From Puniceicoccales bacterium (GTDB taxonomy: Bacteria; Verrucomicrobiota; Verrucomicrobiia; Opitutales; LL51), in contig JAISBJ010000080.1 of assembly GCA_031266235.1 (NCBI GenBank), positions 1 to 5,700 on the forward strand: 5,700 bases of DNA, written 5' to 3'. The notes below the pieces were generated by a model. It saw only the letters and a list, made by a program, of their open reading frames with translations, was not told where the DNA came from and searched no databases. Both the position numbers and the translations under genes were made by a program. Positions 5,681 through 5,700 of this stretch are shown here, piece after piece. Position 1 is the stretch's first letter. Every line of letters begins with the position of its first letter.

Positions 5681-5700
5681 GTGGAAAAATTAATGAAAAA
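5677..5700 (+). CDS. Possible start of another coupled gene (cut by window edge)
   Basis: A GTG at 5677-5679 overlaps the lepB stop as GTGA and opens a frame reading VSGKINEK to the window edge. The compact overlaps upstream make a further coupled gene plausible. An ATG at 5693 and a GTG at 5681 are alternatives in other frames. Eight codons are too few for any functional call. Confidence 0.25.

Overview
The window reads as an ordinary chromosomal stretch of a Gram-negative bacterium. The best guess is Verrucomicrobiota, class Opitutae. That is an inference from remembered resemblance, not a search: a signal peptidase I with a long cytoplasmic N-terminus and a very large insertion after the catalytic serine, sitting behind an M24 peptidase and a membrane-anchored TPR protein. 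Coding DNA is moderately GC-rich. The intergenic DNA is strikingly AT-rich.

Layout, all genes on the + strand. (1) 1-938: the 3' part of der (second GTPase domain and KH-like domain). (2) 939-1345: a gene-free stretch filled by a 77-bp tandem array and by a second copy of the der 3' end. The array is a chimera of the last codons of der and the first codons of the next gene. (3) 1346-2317: an ABC-transporter ATPase with no ATG start and no adjacent permease. (4) 2318-2589: a non-coding stretch, very AT-rich at first, with two short echoes of the ATPase gene's 3' end, then GC-rich, ending in a promoter-like site. (5) 2590-2670: tRNA-Leu(CAG). (6) 2683-5680: a tight three-gene run (TPR membrane protein, M24 metallopeptidase, signal peptidase I lepB) whose genes overlap by one base at TAATG junctions. 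(7) The last 24 bases may hold the start of another coupled gene.

How the genes fit together: Der is a ribosome-assembly GTPase. The tRNA and the three-gene run probably share the promoter at about 2550, so the TPR mRNA would start almost immediately after the tRNA 3' end. The TPR protein resembles the SecYEG-associated YfgM type, LepB removes signal peptides, and the M24 enzyme is a peptidase. The run therefore plausibly serves protein export and turnover, but this is inferred from family and context.

The most unusual item is the der/ABC chimeric array. Differences between its copies fall almost entirely at third positions of the der reading frame, although the copies lie outside der. This suggests that they record successive versions of the der 3' end or exchange sequence with it. 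No complete novel defence or mobile system is visible.
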